From the NCBI GenBank assembly GCA_965229785.1, contig CBDDJS010000001.1, positions 1,426,001 to 1,490,000 of the forward strand: a stretch of DNA of 64,000 bases, written 5' to 3'. The position numbers were made by a program, and so were the translations under genes. The DNA is from JAWPMT01 sp965229785 (GTDB taxonomy: Bacteria > Bacteroidota > Bacteroidia > Cytophagales > Cyclobacteriaceae). Shown here piece by piece: positions 43,865 through 52,608 of the stretch. The notes beneath the pieces are model-generated. The model was not told where the DNA came from and made no database searches. It saw only the letters and a list, made by a program, of their open reading frames with translations. Position 1 is the stretch's first letter; each line of letters starts with the position of its first letter.

Positions 43865-43899
43865 TTTGAAGCCTGACTAAGGCACACGATTTACCTTTG
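43865..43899 (+). promoter_or_regulatory. Bacteroidota-type promoter of the LpoB-like gene
   Basis: TTTG (43865-43868) and TACCTTTG (43892-43899) match the -33 and -7 elements (TTTG and TAnnTTTG) with 23 bases between. The -7 element is 23 bases before the ATG. Confidence 0.6.
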
Positions 43900-43922
43900 A
43901 ATAACAATAATTGCGTTTTAAA

Positions 43923-44507
43923 ATGAAAAGCAAATTTTTATCCATCTCACTGCTCGTAATGGTACTGTTTCTCGCGGCGTGTAGCCGTTCTGTTACACGA
44001 GTTAGCCCAGATCAACAAATAGACCTCAGTGGCAGATGGAATGATACAGATTCTAAACTCGTCGCAGAAGAGATGATCCGTGATGTGTTGAATCGACCCT
44101 GGAAATCCGATTTTCAATCTGCCTTTAATCGTCGACCAGTTGTGATTGTAGGAATAGTTGCGAATAGAAGCGCAGAACACATTGAATCAGAGACCTTTAT
44201 CAAGGATGTTGAAAGAGAATTCATCAATAGCGGCATGGTACGAGTTGTCCAAAATGCAGAGTTTAGAGAGAAGCTTCGTGAAGAACGTGCTGACCAGGGT
44301 GAGTTTGCGTCTCCGGAAACTCAGGCAAAATGGGGCCGTGAATTGGGTGCAGATTTCATGATGTTTGGTGTAATCAACTCTACTACAGACTCTTATAAGA
44401 AGGAGAAAGTTGTTAATTACAAAGTGAACCTTGAATTAGCCAATCTCGAGACCAACGAAAAGGTGTGGATTGGTGATAAGGAAATCAAGAAGTATATTAA
44501 GAATTGA
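43923..44507 (+). CDS. LpoB-like lipoprotein (penicillin-binding protein activator type)
   Basis: The 194 aa lipoprotein has the signal SISLLVMVLFLAAC and then a domain like LpoB: LSGRWNDTDSKLVAEEMIRDVL, RRPVVIVGIVANRSAEHI, FINSGMVRVVQNAEFREKLREER, and GADFMMFGVINST. In E. coli LpoB activates PBP1B from the outer membrane. Bacteroidota have related lipoproteins without a proven partner. It precedes a second envelope lipoprotein gene, which supports an envelope role. ATG 43923 is used; TTG 43911 is not needed. Confidence 0.9.
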   Translation: MKSKFLSISLLVMVLFLAACSRSVTRVSPDQQIDLSGRWNDTDSKLVAEEMIRDVLNRPWKSDFQSAFNRRPVVIVGIVANRSAEHIESETFIKDVEREFINSGMVRVVQNAEFREKLREERADQGEFASPETQAKWGRELGADFMMFGVINSTTDSYKKEKVVNYKVNLELANLETNEKVWIGDKEIKKYIKN

Positions 44508-44511
44508 GGTT

Positions 44512-44546
44512 AGGGGCAACTGACCCCTTACCCCTCTGAAGAGGGG
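44512..44546 (+). repeat. Two tandem GC-rich hairpins in a short gap
   Basis: AGGGG-CAACTGA-CCCCT (44512-44528) and CCCCTC-TGAA-GAGGGG (44531-44546) lie in the 80 bp between two lipoprotein genes. There is no T-tract. Their shared CCCCT/AGGGG arms could also pair across. They may stabilise or attenuate the mRNA, or be a small dispersed repeat. Confidence 0.5.
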
Positions 44547-44587
44547 AATAAAATAATTTCAAAAACTTCCTCTCAGTCAAAATCACC

Positions 44588-45955
44588 GTGAGACCTTTCT
44601 GCTATTTTTTACTGGCCTTTCTATTTTCTTCCTGTGCCACTTTTTACGAAATCAATTATGAATTCAACCAGAATTTCGAAGAAGGCAACATAGAACGTGC
44701 TCAGTCTGTTTTAAATAAGAATAAAAAGCGACTTAAGAAAAAAGGAGAGTTCTTGTATTACGCTAATCACGGAGTTGTCTCATCTATGCTGGGTGATTAC
44801 GATAACAGTAACGTTCAGTTCGAGAAAGCCTATTTATATGGAGAGGACTACCGTCAAAATGCATTGAATGTCGCGGCTTCCTTTCTGGTCAATCCTAAAC
44901 TCGTGAAGTATCCCGGAGAAGACCATGAACATTTGTTGTTGCTTTACTACAAAGCACTGAATTACTTAAAGTTAGGGGACAAAGAAGCAGCGCTGGTTGA
45001 GTGCAGGAGGTTGAATAATCGGCTGAATACCCTTAGCGATAAGTACAAATCTGACAATAAATATAAACGAGACGCTTTCATCCATAATTTGATGGGGATC
45101 ATCTATGAGGCCAATGGGGAATACAATAATGCCTTCATTGCTTACCGAAATGCTTACGAAATCTATCAGGACGACTTTAGCCGACTATTTGGCTTGAACG
45201 CTCCTGAGCAGCTAAAGCAAGACTTGTTGAGATCCGCGTACTTAACGGGCTTTGACGATGAGGTTCGTCGATTTGAAAAGGAGTTTGGGGTGACTTACCA
45301 ACATAAGCCCGTGGCTAATGGTGAACTGGTCTTTTTCTGGCACAATGGACTGGGGCCGATTAAGGATGAATGGTCCGTGAACTTTACTGTATTGCCGGGA
45401 GGGGATGGAGTAGTGACCTTTGTCAACGAAGATTTTGGTTTCAACTTTCCATTTCCATATGATTATGACGATGACGGTGCCAACCTGACGGATCTTGAGT
45501 TTTTTCGCGTGGCTTTTCCCAAGTATGTGGAACGACGTATGACACATAGTAGTGCGACGTTATTGCTGGATAATCAACGTCGGCCCCTGGAATTGGCAGA
45601 AGATGTCAATGCCATTGCTTTCAAAAGTCTGGAGCAGCGAATGGTATGGGAATTTAGCAAGTCATTGCTACGAGCCGCGATCAAAAAGGCCGCTGAAAAA
45701 GTAGCAGAGGATGAAGATGAAGGCCTGGGACTGGTAGTAGGACTGATCAATGCGATCACAGAACAAGCTGACACACGCAATTGGCAAACCGTGCCACACA
45801 GCATATACTACACCCGCATGCCATTAAAAGCCGGAGAAAATGAAGTAAAGATCCAGCTCAATCAGGACGGCAGCAACCTGGGTAAACTAGTAGATTTCAC
45901 CTTTACCGGACAGAAAGGGAAGACGGTTTTTCATACTTATCAGACTCTCTATTGA
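44588..45955 (+). CDS. TPR-containing lipoprotein (COG3014-like)
   Basis: The 455 aa product has the signal FCYFLLAFLFSSC and TPR-like helices (EFLYYANHGVVSSMLGDYDNS; HEHLLLLYYKALNYLKLGDKEAAL; GIIYEANGEYNNAFIAYRNAY). A C-terminal beta domain follows. It resembles the COG3014 lipoproteins that are found next to LpoB-like genes, and it does follow one here, 80 bp later. The start is GTG. A PBP or cell-wall role is inferred only from the neighbour. Confidence 0.8.
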   Translation: MRPFCYFLLAFLFSSCATFYEINYEFNQNFEEGNIERAQSVLNKNKKRLKKKGEFLYYANHGVVSSMLGDYDNSNVQFEKAYLYGEDYRQNALNVAASFLVNPKLVKYPGEDHEHLLLLYYKALNYLKLGDKEAALVECRRLNNRLNTLSDKYKSDNKYKRDAFIHNLMGIIYEANGEYNNAFIAYRNAYEIYQDDFSRLFGLNAPEQLKQDLLRSAYLTGFDDEVRRFEKEFGVTYQHKPVANGELVFFWHNGLGPIKDEWSVNFTVLPGGDGVVTFVNEDFGFNFPFPYDYDDDGANLTDLEFFRVAFPKYVERRMTHSSATLLLDNQRRPLELAEDVNAIAFKSLEQRMVWEFSKSLLRAAIKKAAEKVAEDEDEGLGLVVGLINAITEQADTRNWQTVPHSIYYTRMPLKAGENEVKIQLNQDGSNLGKLVDFTFTGQKGKTVFHTYQTLY

Positions 45956-46136
45956 TATTAATCACCTATGTGATTTTCGAATATAATAGTGGCTTTTGGA
46001 TGTGATATGTAATTGTTGATCGAATCATAGCAAGCTGTTCACAAATATTTTATGGAGTAAGAGTATATCTACATAAGGTTCGCTAAGACGGTTTTGTGAG
46101 TTTTTTTTATCTTGGCTCGAATCATCCTGACTTCAA

Positions 46137-48266
46137 ATGAAAGAAATCGAGCCAACCAGCAGTCGAAGGGCATTCTGGCATAAACCTGTCTTTAAGATTG
46201 TGATTGGTTATTTGGTGGGAAGTTGGACAATTCTGGAATTTCTCAATTTCATTCTCGAGAGACGCGAACTATCCCCTCATTGGTCAGACCTATTCCTTTA
46301 TGCTGACCTGATGTTTATACCTAGCATTTTGGCCATCAGTTTCCTTCATTCTACGAATAAGCAAAAAAAGGGTCGATCAATTATTTTAATTACGAATGCA
46401 ATAATTATACTTTGTGTCCTCTTCTTCAGTTTCAGAACAAAAGATCTTGGATCCGTACGGAAGAAAATAGTCTACATTGATGATAATGGAAAGGAGCAAG
46501 TTGAGTACATCTTAAAAGAAGATTTCAAAATGCAACTGGCTTTTGCCAATTTCGAAGTTTCCAAGAAATTGGATTCAGGCACATGGACAGCCAAGGGATT
46601 GAAGCAGGGACTCAGGTTTGCTCATGCTCAGTTCGAAACAATATTCTCGAGCATGGTCCCAATAGAGTACGAGAGGTTGTCAGCCCAATTAACGTATATC
46701 AGGGATCACAATATGCAGTACTTAATAAGGGGCTCCATTGATACAATACCTGGGCAATATTTGGTGAACTTGGATATATATTCGAATTCCGGAAAGGTGA
46801 GTGAAATTCAATTCCAACACCATGATTATCTGAAACTCTTTGACTTGTCTAAGGACAACATCGTTTCAGCATTGAAACTTCAAATTCAAGAAAAGTATTT
46901 GCCGTTTAAAGAGTTAATGACAGATAATGTCCTTGCCTATCAAAAATTTGTAGAACAAGATTATGATGCCGCCTGGAAATTAGACCCAAAGTTTTCCATC
47001 GCTTATGCGCTATCTCTGTTAAGAGCAATTACGTTTAATCAGTCAACTGATTATGCTAAAATGGTCGCAACAGAGATGCTTAAAACCAGCGATCGTTTAC
47101 CTGAACCTCTTCAGCAAATTTTGAAGATGTACTACTATTATGTTAATGGCAATCTTGAAAATTGCGAAAGGGTTTACGAACATTTTAGTTCAAAGCATCC
47201 GTTGGATAAAGATATCCCTGAGATCTATGCCACCATCATGTCTATGGCTGAACAATATAGTGAAGCCAAAAGAGTCTATTACCAACTGCTGAATGATAAG
47301 GGTGCCTCTAAGAATGAAATCCTTCCCAAGGTATTGGCAATTCATTTACACCTCCAGGAATATGACGCATATGAGAAATTGATCAACGAGTACAAAAATG
47401 ACTTGAGAGAATTTAAGTTTCTGGAAACGAATTTCTTATTGAATTTAAGTCGCGGTAACCTGAAAGAAGCGGAATCCTTTCTTACAGACATGGACATAAA
47501 TGACCCGACCTACTACGCCATGGATAGTCTTAGAAAGATACTTCACTATTCTAAGAGTTTAAGCCAAACGGATTTTGGGTACTCTGATTCCAGGGCTATC
47601 AATTATTTAAATACCCGTAGTAATCAGGTGGTCAAATTGTCAGAAAGGCAGTACAGTATCAACGCTAAATGGGGAAATCAACCACCGGTAACCATTTTCA
47701 GAATTGCGGACCATACATTCTTTTATTACCTGCCTTTTGAGAATGAATCTTACATGCAAGCGATAAAAGTTGATACTCAAAGTCCTGTTGTTAAAGGCTA
47801 TTATTCAAGGAAAGCACATGGATTAAGAACCAGTGAAGGCTATTTGCTTGATGGCGATGAACTACTGGCGTTGAATCAATTCTGGGCGGGAAACTTTAAT
47901 GAGGCCGATTCACTGCTAAAAGAACAATTGCATGACGTGTTTTTTCTGGACCAATTTATTCATGCCTGTGATTGGCAAATAGGTGATAATGACATTGAAA
48001 TTTATAAATGGATCGACGGATTAAAATTTAATAGAGGCAGACGTCAATACCACCTTGTTTTACAACCAACATACATTTCTTTAAGATTTAAAAGTAATTG
48101 GTCTAGACTTTACCCTATAGGTGGAAACTGGTTTTTCAATTCGTACCGAAAATCTGAGTTGTATAGAGTGAATGATAACAACCAGATTGAGTTGCACCAA
48201 TATGATTATATTAGAAAAACATACGAGCTTAAATTCACTTTTGATTTATATGATGAAGCCTCGTAA
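46137..48266 (+). CDS. Membrane-anchored TolB-like/TPR protein without an HTH domain
   Basis: The 709 aa protein has three hydrophobic helices in residues 16-105, then a region (YLIRGSIDTIPGQYLVNLDIYSNSG; FDLSKDNIVSALKLQIQEKYLPFKELMTDNVLAYQKFVE) like the TolB-like output domain of CadC and AraC-TPR regulators. TPR-like helices follow, then a C-terminal domain of unknown type. It looks like the sensing half of such a regulator with the DNA-binding half replaced by membrane helices. The 181 bp upstream are AT-rich and non-coding. Confidence 0.75.
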   Translation: MKEIEPTSSRRAFWHKPVFKIVIGYLVGSWTILEFLNFILERRELSPHWSDLFLYADLMFIPSILAISFLHSTNKQKKGRSIILITNAIIILCVLFFSFRTKDLGSVRKKIVYIDDNGKEQVEYILKEDFKMQLAFANFEVSKKLDSGTWTAKGLKQGLRFAHAQFETIFSSMVPIEYERLSAQLTYIRDHNMQYLIRGSIDTIPGQYLVNLDIYSNSGKVSEIQFQHHDYLKLFDLSKDNIVSALKLQIQEKYLPFKELMTDNVLAYQKFVEQDYDAAWKLDPKFSIAYALSLLRAITFNQSTDYAKMVATEMLKTSDRLPEPLQQILKMYYYYVNGNLENCERVYEHFSSKHPLDKDIPEIYATIMSMAEQYSEAKRVYYQLLNDKGASKNEILPKVLAIHLHLQEYDAYEKLINEYKNDLREFKFLETNFLLNLSRGNLKEAESFLTDMDINDPTYYAMDSLRKILHYSKSLSQTDFGYSDSRAINYLNTRSNQVVKLSERQYSINAKWGNQPPVTIFRIADHTFFYYLPFENESYMQAIKVDTQSPVVKGYYSRKAHGLRTSEGYLLDGDELLALNQFWAGNFNEADSLLKEQLHDVFFLDQFIHACDWQIGDNDIEIYKWIDGLKFNRGRRQYHLVLQPTYISLRFKSNWSRLYPIGGNWFFNSYRKSELYRVNDNNQIELHQYDYIRKTYELKFTFDLYDEAS

Positions 48267-48288
48267 TTGAACACATCGCACGAAGTAA

Positions 48289-48780
48289 CTACACAAAAAT
48301 CACCACCAATGCGAATATCAACCCTGCTAAAACAAAGTACATCCCTTTTTTGAAAACATTGCTTCCGGGCATGTACATCCAAAAAGCCGATAAAACGAAG
48401 AATAAGAGAGCGATCCCGAAGAATATGTTTAAGAAAAACAGGGGGGAGTTGCTATTGGCTTTATGCATCTTACTCATTTTGTCCAGAACAAAAGGGAGTG
48501 ATTTGGTGGTGATTTCCGCTTTACCGGTTGATTGATCGTAAAGGCCATTCCTGAAAAAGATCAAATTGCCTTCCTGCTTTTCTATTTTGAAATTCCGCAC
48601 CTTAAGGGCTGATCCTAATTGATCCAGAGGTGTATCTGTGGGAATTTGCTTTTCCACGATCTTTTCTTGCTTCAGAAAGTCAGTGTTTCGGAAAATGAGA
48701 ATGATGCCACTGATGGCATAAACAGCCATGATGCCTGCTAAAAAGAAACCCAGGTATCGGTGATAAATTCTCATCTTCAT
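48289..48780 (-). CDS. PepSY-associated membrane helix protein
   Basis: The 163 aa product starts MKMRIYHRYLGFFLAGIMAVYAISGI, the typical first helix of PepSY-associated membrane proteins. A periplasmic loop (VRNFKIEKQEGNLIFFRNGLYDQSTGKAEI) and two C-terminal helices follow. Such proteins are often linked to iron or copper handling or to ferric reductases. The longer start at 48843 is rejected because it adds a weak leader. An inverted repeat and two direct repeats lie upstream. Confidence 0.8.
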   Translation of the reverse strand: MKMRIYHRYLGFFLAGIMAVYAISGIILIFRNTDFLKQEKIVEKQIPTDTPLDQLGSALKVRNFKIEKQEGNLIFFRNGLYDQSTGKAEITTKSLPFVLDKMSKMHKANSNSPLFFLNIFFGIALLFFVLSAFWMYMPGSNVFKKGMYFVLAGLIFALVVIFV

Positions 48781-48787
48781 ATATGTC

Positions 48788-48810
48788 GCTTGTTTAATAG
48801 TTGAACAAGC
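48788..48810. promoter_or_regulatory. Inverted repeat just before the PepSY-type gene
   Basis: GCTTGTT-N9-AACAAGC is a perfect 7-bp inverted repeat, 7 bp before the PepSY gene start on the minus strand. It may be an operator or a leader hairpin. Confidence 0.45.
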
Positions 48811-48843
48811 TGCAAAAATGAAGGGAGACATGCTGGCAGACAA

Positions 48844-48890
48844 TCGCCAGAACTAGTGGAAAAACATATCAGGTATCGCTAGAACTAGTG
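48844..48890. repeat. Two 15-bp direct repeats, 32-bp period
   Basis: TCGCCAGAACTAGTG (48844-48858) and TCGCTAGAACTAGTG (48876-48890) differ at one base. They lie in the 118-bp gap between two minus-strand genes, about three helical turns apart. They may be regulator sites for the PepSY gene or a short duplication. Confidence 0.5.
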
Positions 48891-48898
48891 AAAAGCAT

Positions 48899-49399
48899 TC
48901 AATTGTCGCCCCATTCCTCGTCCCATTCACACCCAGGCACCTTGGCTACAATCACGATTTGATCTTTATAAATCCAGGCCCATTTGTCAATATCGTCGGG
49001 TGTAGCTTTGAAACGCCACTCATCTGGCACCTCACTGTCCTCACTGATGTGGTTCGGCGCCCCGAAAAAGTTCCGCGCGTTTTCCCTGGCGAGATCATGA
49101 CTCGTATATGAAATGATTACTTCATAAAGGGGCTGGTCCTCAAGCTCTTTGGCCACATAATAGATGAGGGACCTGATATTGGGATCAGGACTGGGTTGGA
49201 AATAAACCCTTCTCCAGCTTCGTGTATCATCAACCCTCATGGCATTCATATCAACTGCTTTTTTGAAACCACTCAAAGGCATTCCTAATGCCAGATCTGG
49301 AGGAATCCCCTGGGGCATTTTAAAAGAGGGATTTTGTCCCATTAGATTTAAGCAGATCGTAAAAACCAGCATAAAACCTGTTAACCGGTATATGAACAT
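48899..49399 (-). CDS. Secreted hypothetical protein
   Basis: The 166 aa product has a signal peptide (FMLVFTICLNLMGQ) and a mature part with LALGMPLSGFKKAV and WRFKATPDDIDKWAWIYKDQIVIVAKVPGCEWDEEWGDN at the end (in parts). I do not recognise the family. The length and clear signal support a real gene. Confidence 0.65.
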   Translation of the reverse strand: MFIYRLTGFMLVFTICLNLMGQNPSFKMPQGIPPDLALGMPLSGFKKAVDMNAMRVDDTRSWRRVYFQPSPDPNIRSLIYYVAKELEDQPLYEVIISYTSHDLARENARNFFGAPNHISEDSEVPDEWRFKATPDDIDKWAWIYKDQIVIVAKVPGCEWDEEWGDN

Positions 49400-49450
49400 G
49401 TGGAACGCTTAATTTTTATTGTTAATAAACATAAGGCCAATTAATTATTA

Positions 49451-49621
49451 TCAACGTCTGGTTTGATCATTCATTGAGTCTGACAGGGAATCATTTCCAT
49501 GACCGAACGTAAAATCAATTCGTTCCTTCATATTTTTTCTTTCAAAAACCTCATTTGCTTTATCTTGACCCTGAAACGAGTATTTTAGCATATTAAACAC
49601 CAATTCTTGATAAAGCCTCAT
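49451..49621 (-). CDS. Possible 56-residue protein, starts overlapping the divergent gene
   Basis: A minus-strand frame from ATG 49621 encodes 56 residues of balanced make-up (MRLYQELVFNMLKYSF ... FERKNMKERIDF). It fills an otherwise empty gap of 220 bp and ends 51 bp before the gene at 49399 on the same strand. Its start codon overlaps the ATG of the plus-strand gene at 49620, so one of the two starts may be wrong. Confidence 0.3.
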   Translation of the reverse strand: MRLYQELVFNMLKYSFQGQDKANEVFERKNMKERIDFTFGHGNDSLSDSMNDQTRR

Positions 49622-50237
49622 GTTTACTGAATACGAATTAGACACCATGATAGGGTTTCCGGAAATCAAGGAAGCCAATTTCGAACTGAAGAAAGACTTC
49701 ATTAAGACTGAGGCACCTTACCTTGAGGTTTCCGATCATGATTTCTTTTCATTGGTTATGATGGCTCCAACACTTGGGATTGCGCTTGCCGATGGAAAAG
49801 TGAGCTTGTTCGAGGAGTTGGCTTTGAACAAGAAAGCTCGAAAACTTTCGACTGGTGGTTATTTCATGAAGAAAGATCCGGTGGTCTATGCCATGAAGTT
49901 CTTATTGAAGAATTATGAAAAGTGGTCTGATAAGTTCATGGCGGTACTTAAAATTGCGATAGAGTCTTCCTTTCAGCACGAAGGACTGACGAAGAAAACA
50001 TTTGATCAGGAAGAGACGGTGGATTATAATGAATACAAAAAAGAAGTACTTCGCACACCGTTCATATTGATTCGATTCATTGCCAGCTTTTTTCTGGAGA
50101 ATGACGAGGATATCATTTCCAATGTTCGTCATTGCAAGAAAAGTGAATACAAAAGGATGTTGGAGATTGGTGAGCAATTAGGTCTTACCGAAATTCGAGT
50201 ATTTCAGATGTTTTGTCGAACATTTGAAGTTAAATAG
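49620..50237 (+). CDS. Hypothetical protein with TerB-like features
   Basis: The 205 aa product is rich in helices and has no signal peptide. The pattern FSLVMMAPTLGIALADGKVSLFEELAL and the C-terminal GEQLGLTEIRVFQMF resemble the helical TerB fold, in which ADGKVS-like turns bind metal. The family is not otherwise recognised. An alternative ATG is at 49647. The next gene starts 42 bp later. Confidence 0.55.
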   Translation: MFTEYELDTMIGFPEIKEANFELKKDFIKTEAPYLEVSDHDFFSLVMMAPTLGIALADGKVSLFEELALNKKARKLSTGGYFMKKDPVVYAMKFLLKNYEKWSDKFMAVLKIAIESSFQHEGLTKKTFDQEETVDYNEYKKEVLRTPFILIRFIASFFLENDEDIISNVRHCKKSEYKRMLEIGEQLGLTEIRVFQMFCRTFEVK

Positions 50238-50279
50238 CTTCGCGCAATACTAGAAAATTCACCCTCTCGTTTACAGGGC

Positions 50280-51272
50280 ATGAGGAAAACAGGTACTCAT
50301 TTCTTTTTGGTAGTGATTGCTCTCGGGTATCTATTGGGTTGTAAGACCGATGATATGCCTGTGGTTACCACAACTGCTTCCCAGGATTCTATCATTGTAC
50401 AACATTTAGCGGATGTTGGTAATGACAGTGCAGTCCGCGATGACAATGGCATTTACGTTTATCCCATCACCTTAAATCCTGGAGGCCAAAGTACACAGGG
50501 GCAGATTGTATCAATCTATTACACCGCTCAGGTACTGGGTGGCGACTTTATCGATCGGTTTGATACAAATGACGGAGATCCATTGATCATGCGCCAGGGA
50601 GTCAATGCCATCTATCCGGTCGGTTTAGATCTGGGTCTTGCCCAAATGAATGAAGGAGAAACCTATGGATTTATTATTCCCAGCAATCTGGCTTATGATA
50701 CACTGGCATTTTCCACGCTGATTCCTGCTAATTCCATCATTGAATTTACGGTAGAAGTGGTGGAAGTACAACTGGAAGAAGAAATCAACGCGGCCGAAGT
50801 GCTGGCGATCAATCAGTACATTGAAGATGCCTTTCTGGATAGCCTTGATCTGGTTCCACTGGACTCTGTCGAAAGGGTAGGGCCGGCCAATTCAATCATT
50901 TATAAGCGACTGTCTGCAGGAACGCCGGGTACAGGACCCAGAGATGGTCAAATCATTTCGATCGCATATGAAGGCCGGTTTATGGACGATAGTGTGGTTT
51001 TTGATAATGTAGTGCCTGGGAATCCTTTTGATTATCCCTTCAATAATAATGTCATTATCCCGGGATTAGATGTTGGTATTGGTGAAATGGAATTCAACGA
51101 ACGAGCACTCATCATTATACCTTCATTTTTTGGCTACCGTGAAAGTGCCGTGGTGGTGCCTGATTATTTGACAGATGAAATTATTGCCGGACGAATCGTT
51201 CCCGATTATGTCGAAGATGTGGGGCCCTATCGAATACTGGCTTTTGAAGTGACTTTACTGAATCCCAACTAG
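50280..51272 (+). CDS. Lipoprotein with two FKBP-type peptidyl-prolyl isomerase domains
   Basis: The 330 aa product has a lipoprotein signal (FFLVVIALGYLLGC) and two FKBP-like domains, about 70-165 (GQIVSIYYTAQVLGGDFIDRF ... NLAYDT) and 215-328 (DGQIISIAYEGRFMDDSVVFDN ... FFGYRES). FKBP proteins speed proline isomerisation in folding. In both domains the active-site Trp (WDEGL in typical FKBP) is Leu (GLDLGL and GLDVGI), so activity may be weak. It is probably in the periplasm or outer membrane. Confidence 0.85.
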   Translation: MRKTGTHFFLVVIALGYLLGCKTDDMPVVTTTASQDSIIVQHLADVGNDSAVRDDNGIYVYPITLNPGGQSTQGQIVSIYYTAQVLGGDFIDRFDTNDGDPLIMRQGVNAIYPVGLDLGLAQMNEGETYGFIIPSNLAYDTLAFSTLIPANSIIEFTVEVVEVQLEEEINAAEVLAINQYIEDAFLDSLDLVPLDSVERVGPANSIIYKRLSAGTPGTGPRDGQIISIAYEGRFMDDSVVFDNVVPGNPFDYPFNNNVIIPGLDVGIGEMEFNERALIIIPSFFGYRESAVVVPDYLTDEIIAGRIVPDYVEDVGPYRILAFEVTLLNPN

Positions 51273-51408
51273 TAGTTCGTTCAATGGTAGCGTATCTTGA
51301 TATCAGCACACATTCAAAGTTTAGAAGACCATTCCCTGATCATGTGACCTATTCGATTACTCACTTCGGGAAAAGTAATTACAGTACATTTGAAAAACCT
51401 TTCATTGC

Positions 51409-52536
51409 TTGAATAGTAAACAGCTCAAATACGGTTTTCTGGGTCTCATCCTGACCTTGCATCTGTTTCCGGCTTTAGGCCAGCTCGGGAAGGGGGTAGA
51501 TGCAGTGGGGAAATTGCCACCTGATTTCTATGTACGGAACAATATTTATCGTGATCCGGTCAAAGTATTCTTAAACAAGTTCTCTTTTACACTTACCACG
51601 GGTTACGGAAATACCCATTATAATCATGACCTTCAAGGTGTATACTTTTATCAGGATGATGATCAACAGCTGATTTTTAATAATTCCGAAACATTACCGA
51701 GACGATTTCAGGGATTCAACAACTGGCTGAATGATCCGATGCGATCGGACACCATTCTGTTCGATGCCATTTTTGATGTTCCCTACAATTATTTGCCGAA
51801 TCCGGTGTTCAATGACACACTAAGGATCAATTCATTTGTCATTGATACGGATACTACCAATCTGTCTTTCTCCGGTGTATATCACAGTATTCCTGTCCAA
51901 TTGTCCCTACATTACAATTATGGAGATTTTCGTGTGGGAGGCGGATTTAACTGGGAACGACAATGGGCCAAGTCTCTGGACCCCAATATATTAACCAATC
52001 AAGTTCGGCCGTATGCACCTAATTTCAAAGCCACAAGTTTTACGCGTTGGTTTGGGATGATTGGCTATAAGATCTATGAATATTGGGAATACAACTTCTT
52101 TGCCGAACTGGAAGTAGGCAATATCAATGCAGGAAGGCAATTCAATGATAATGTCATCAGTAGGGGACTCTACACAACCATAGGTATCAGTATTGAGCAG
52201 ACCTGGTCAGAGTATTTTCGCCTGATACTGAAACCTTCCTATGAGATTAAAAATTACTCTATCACACTTCCTGATGGCTCCCCAGTGATCCGTCACAGTC
52301 AAAATGCCTTCTTTCTGAAGTTTGGAATCAGCATCAACATACCTGAAATACCAAGAAGTCCGATTGAGGCGGATCATGTGCAATTAAAGCACGTCATAAC
52401 AGATCCAAAAACCGGTCGTAGGATGGAAGTTAGGGGCCAGCCGTTCTGGAAAGTGCAAAACCCCAAGGTCGGTCAAAACCACAGAAAACTCTGGCGCAAT
52501 AAAAACAAGAATAAGCGCAAAATGAACCCTTATTAG
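51409..52536 (+). CDS. Putative outer-membrane beta-barrel protein
   Basis: The 375 aa product has a signal peptide (FLGLILTLHLFPALGQ) and a mature part with alternating hydrophobic strands (FSFTLTTGYGNTHY; VQLSLHYNYGDFRVGGGFNWER; MIGYKIYEYWEYNFFAELEVGN; LILKPSYEIKNYSI). It ends in a basic tail rich in Lys, Arg and Asn, which is odd for a barrel. The start is TTG 51409, since no ATG is close. The family is unknown. Confidence 0.65.
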   Translation: MNSKQLKYGFLGLILTLHLFPALGQLGKGVDAVGKLPPDFYVRNNIYRDPVKVFLNKFSFTLTTGYGNTHYNHDLQGVYFYQDDDQQLIFNNSETLPRRFQGFNNWLNDPMRSDTILFDAIFDVPYNYLPNPVFNDTLRINSFVIDTDTTNLSFSGVYHSIPVQLSLHYNYGDFRVGGGFNWERQWAKSLDPNILTNQVRPYAPNFKATSFTRWFGMIGYKIYEYWEYNFFAELEVGNINAGRQFNDNVISRGLYTTIGISIEQTWSEYFRLILKPSYEIKNYSITLPDGSPVIRHSQNAFFLKFGISINIPEIPRSPIEADHVQLKHVITDPKTGRRMEVRGQPFWKVQNPKVGQNHRKLWRNKNKNKRKMNPY

Positions 52537-52608
52537 AAGGCCGCTTAACATTGAAAAAATGTTTAAATTGCAGGCTGTTTTTTACCTAATTGTTAATAGT
52601 AGACGTTA

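Noticed and set aside
45960..45977. Hairpin AATCAC-CTAT-GTGATT as a terminator after the TPR lipoprotein
   Set aside because: The stem has only two G-C pairs and the T-tract is short; too weak to call.
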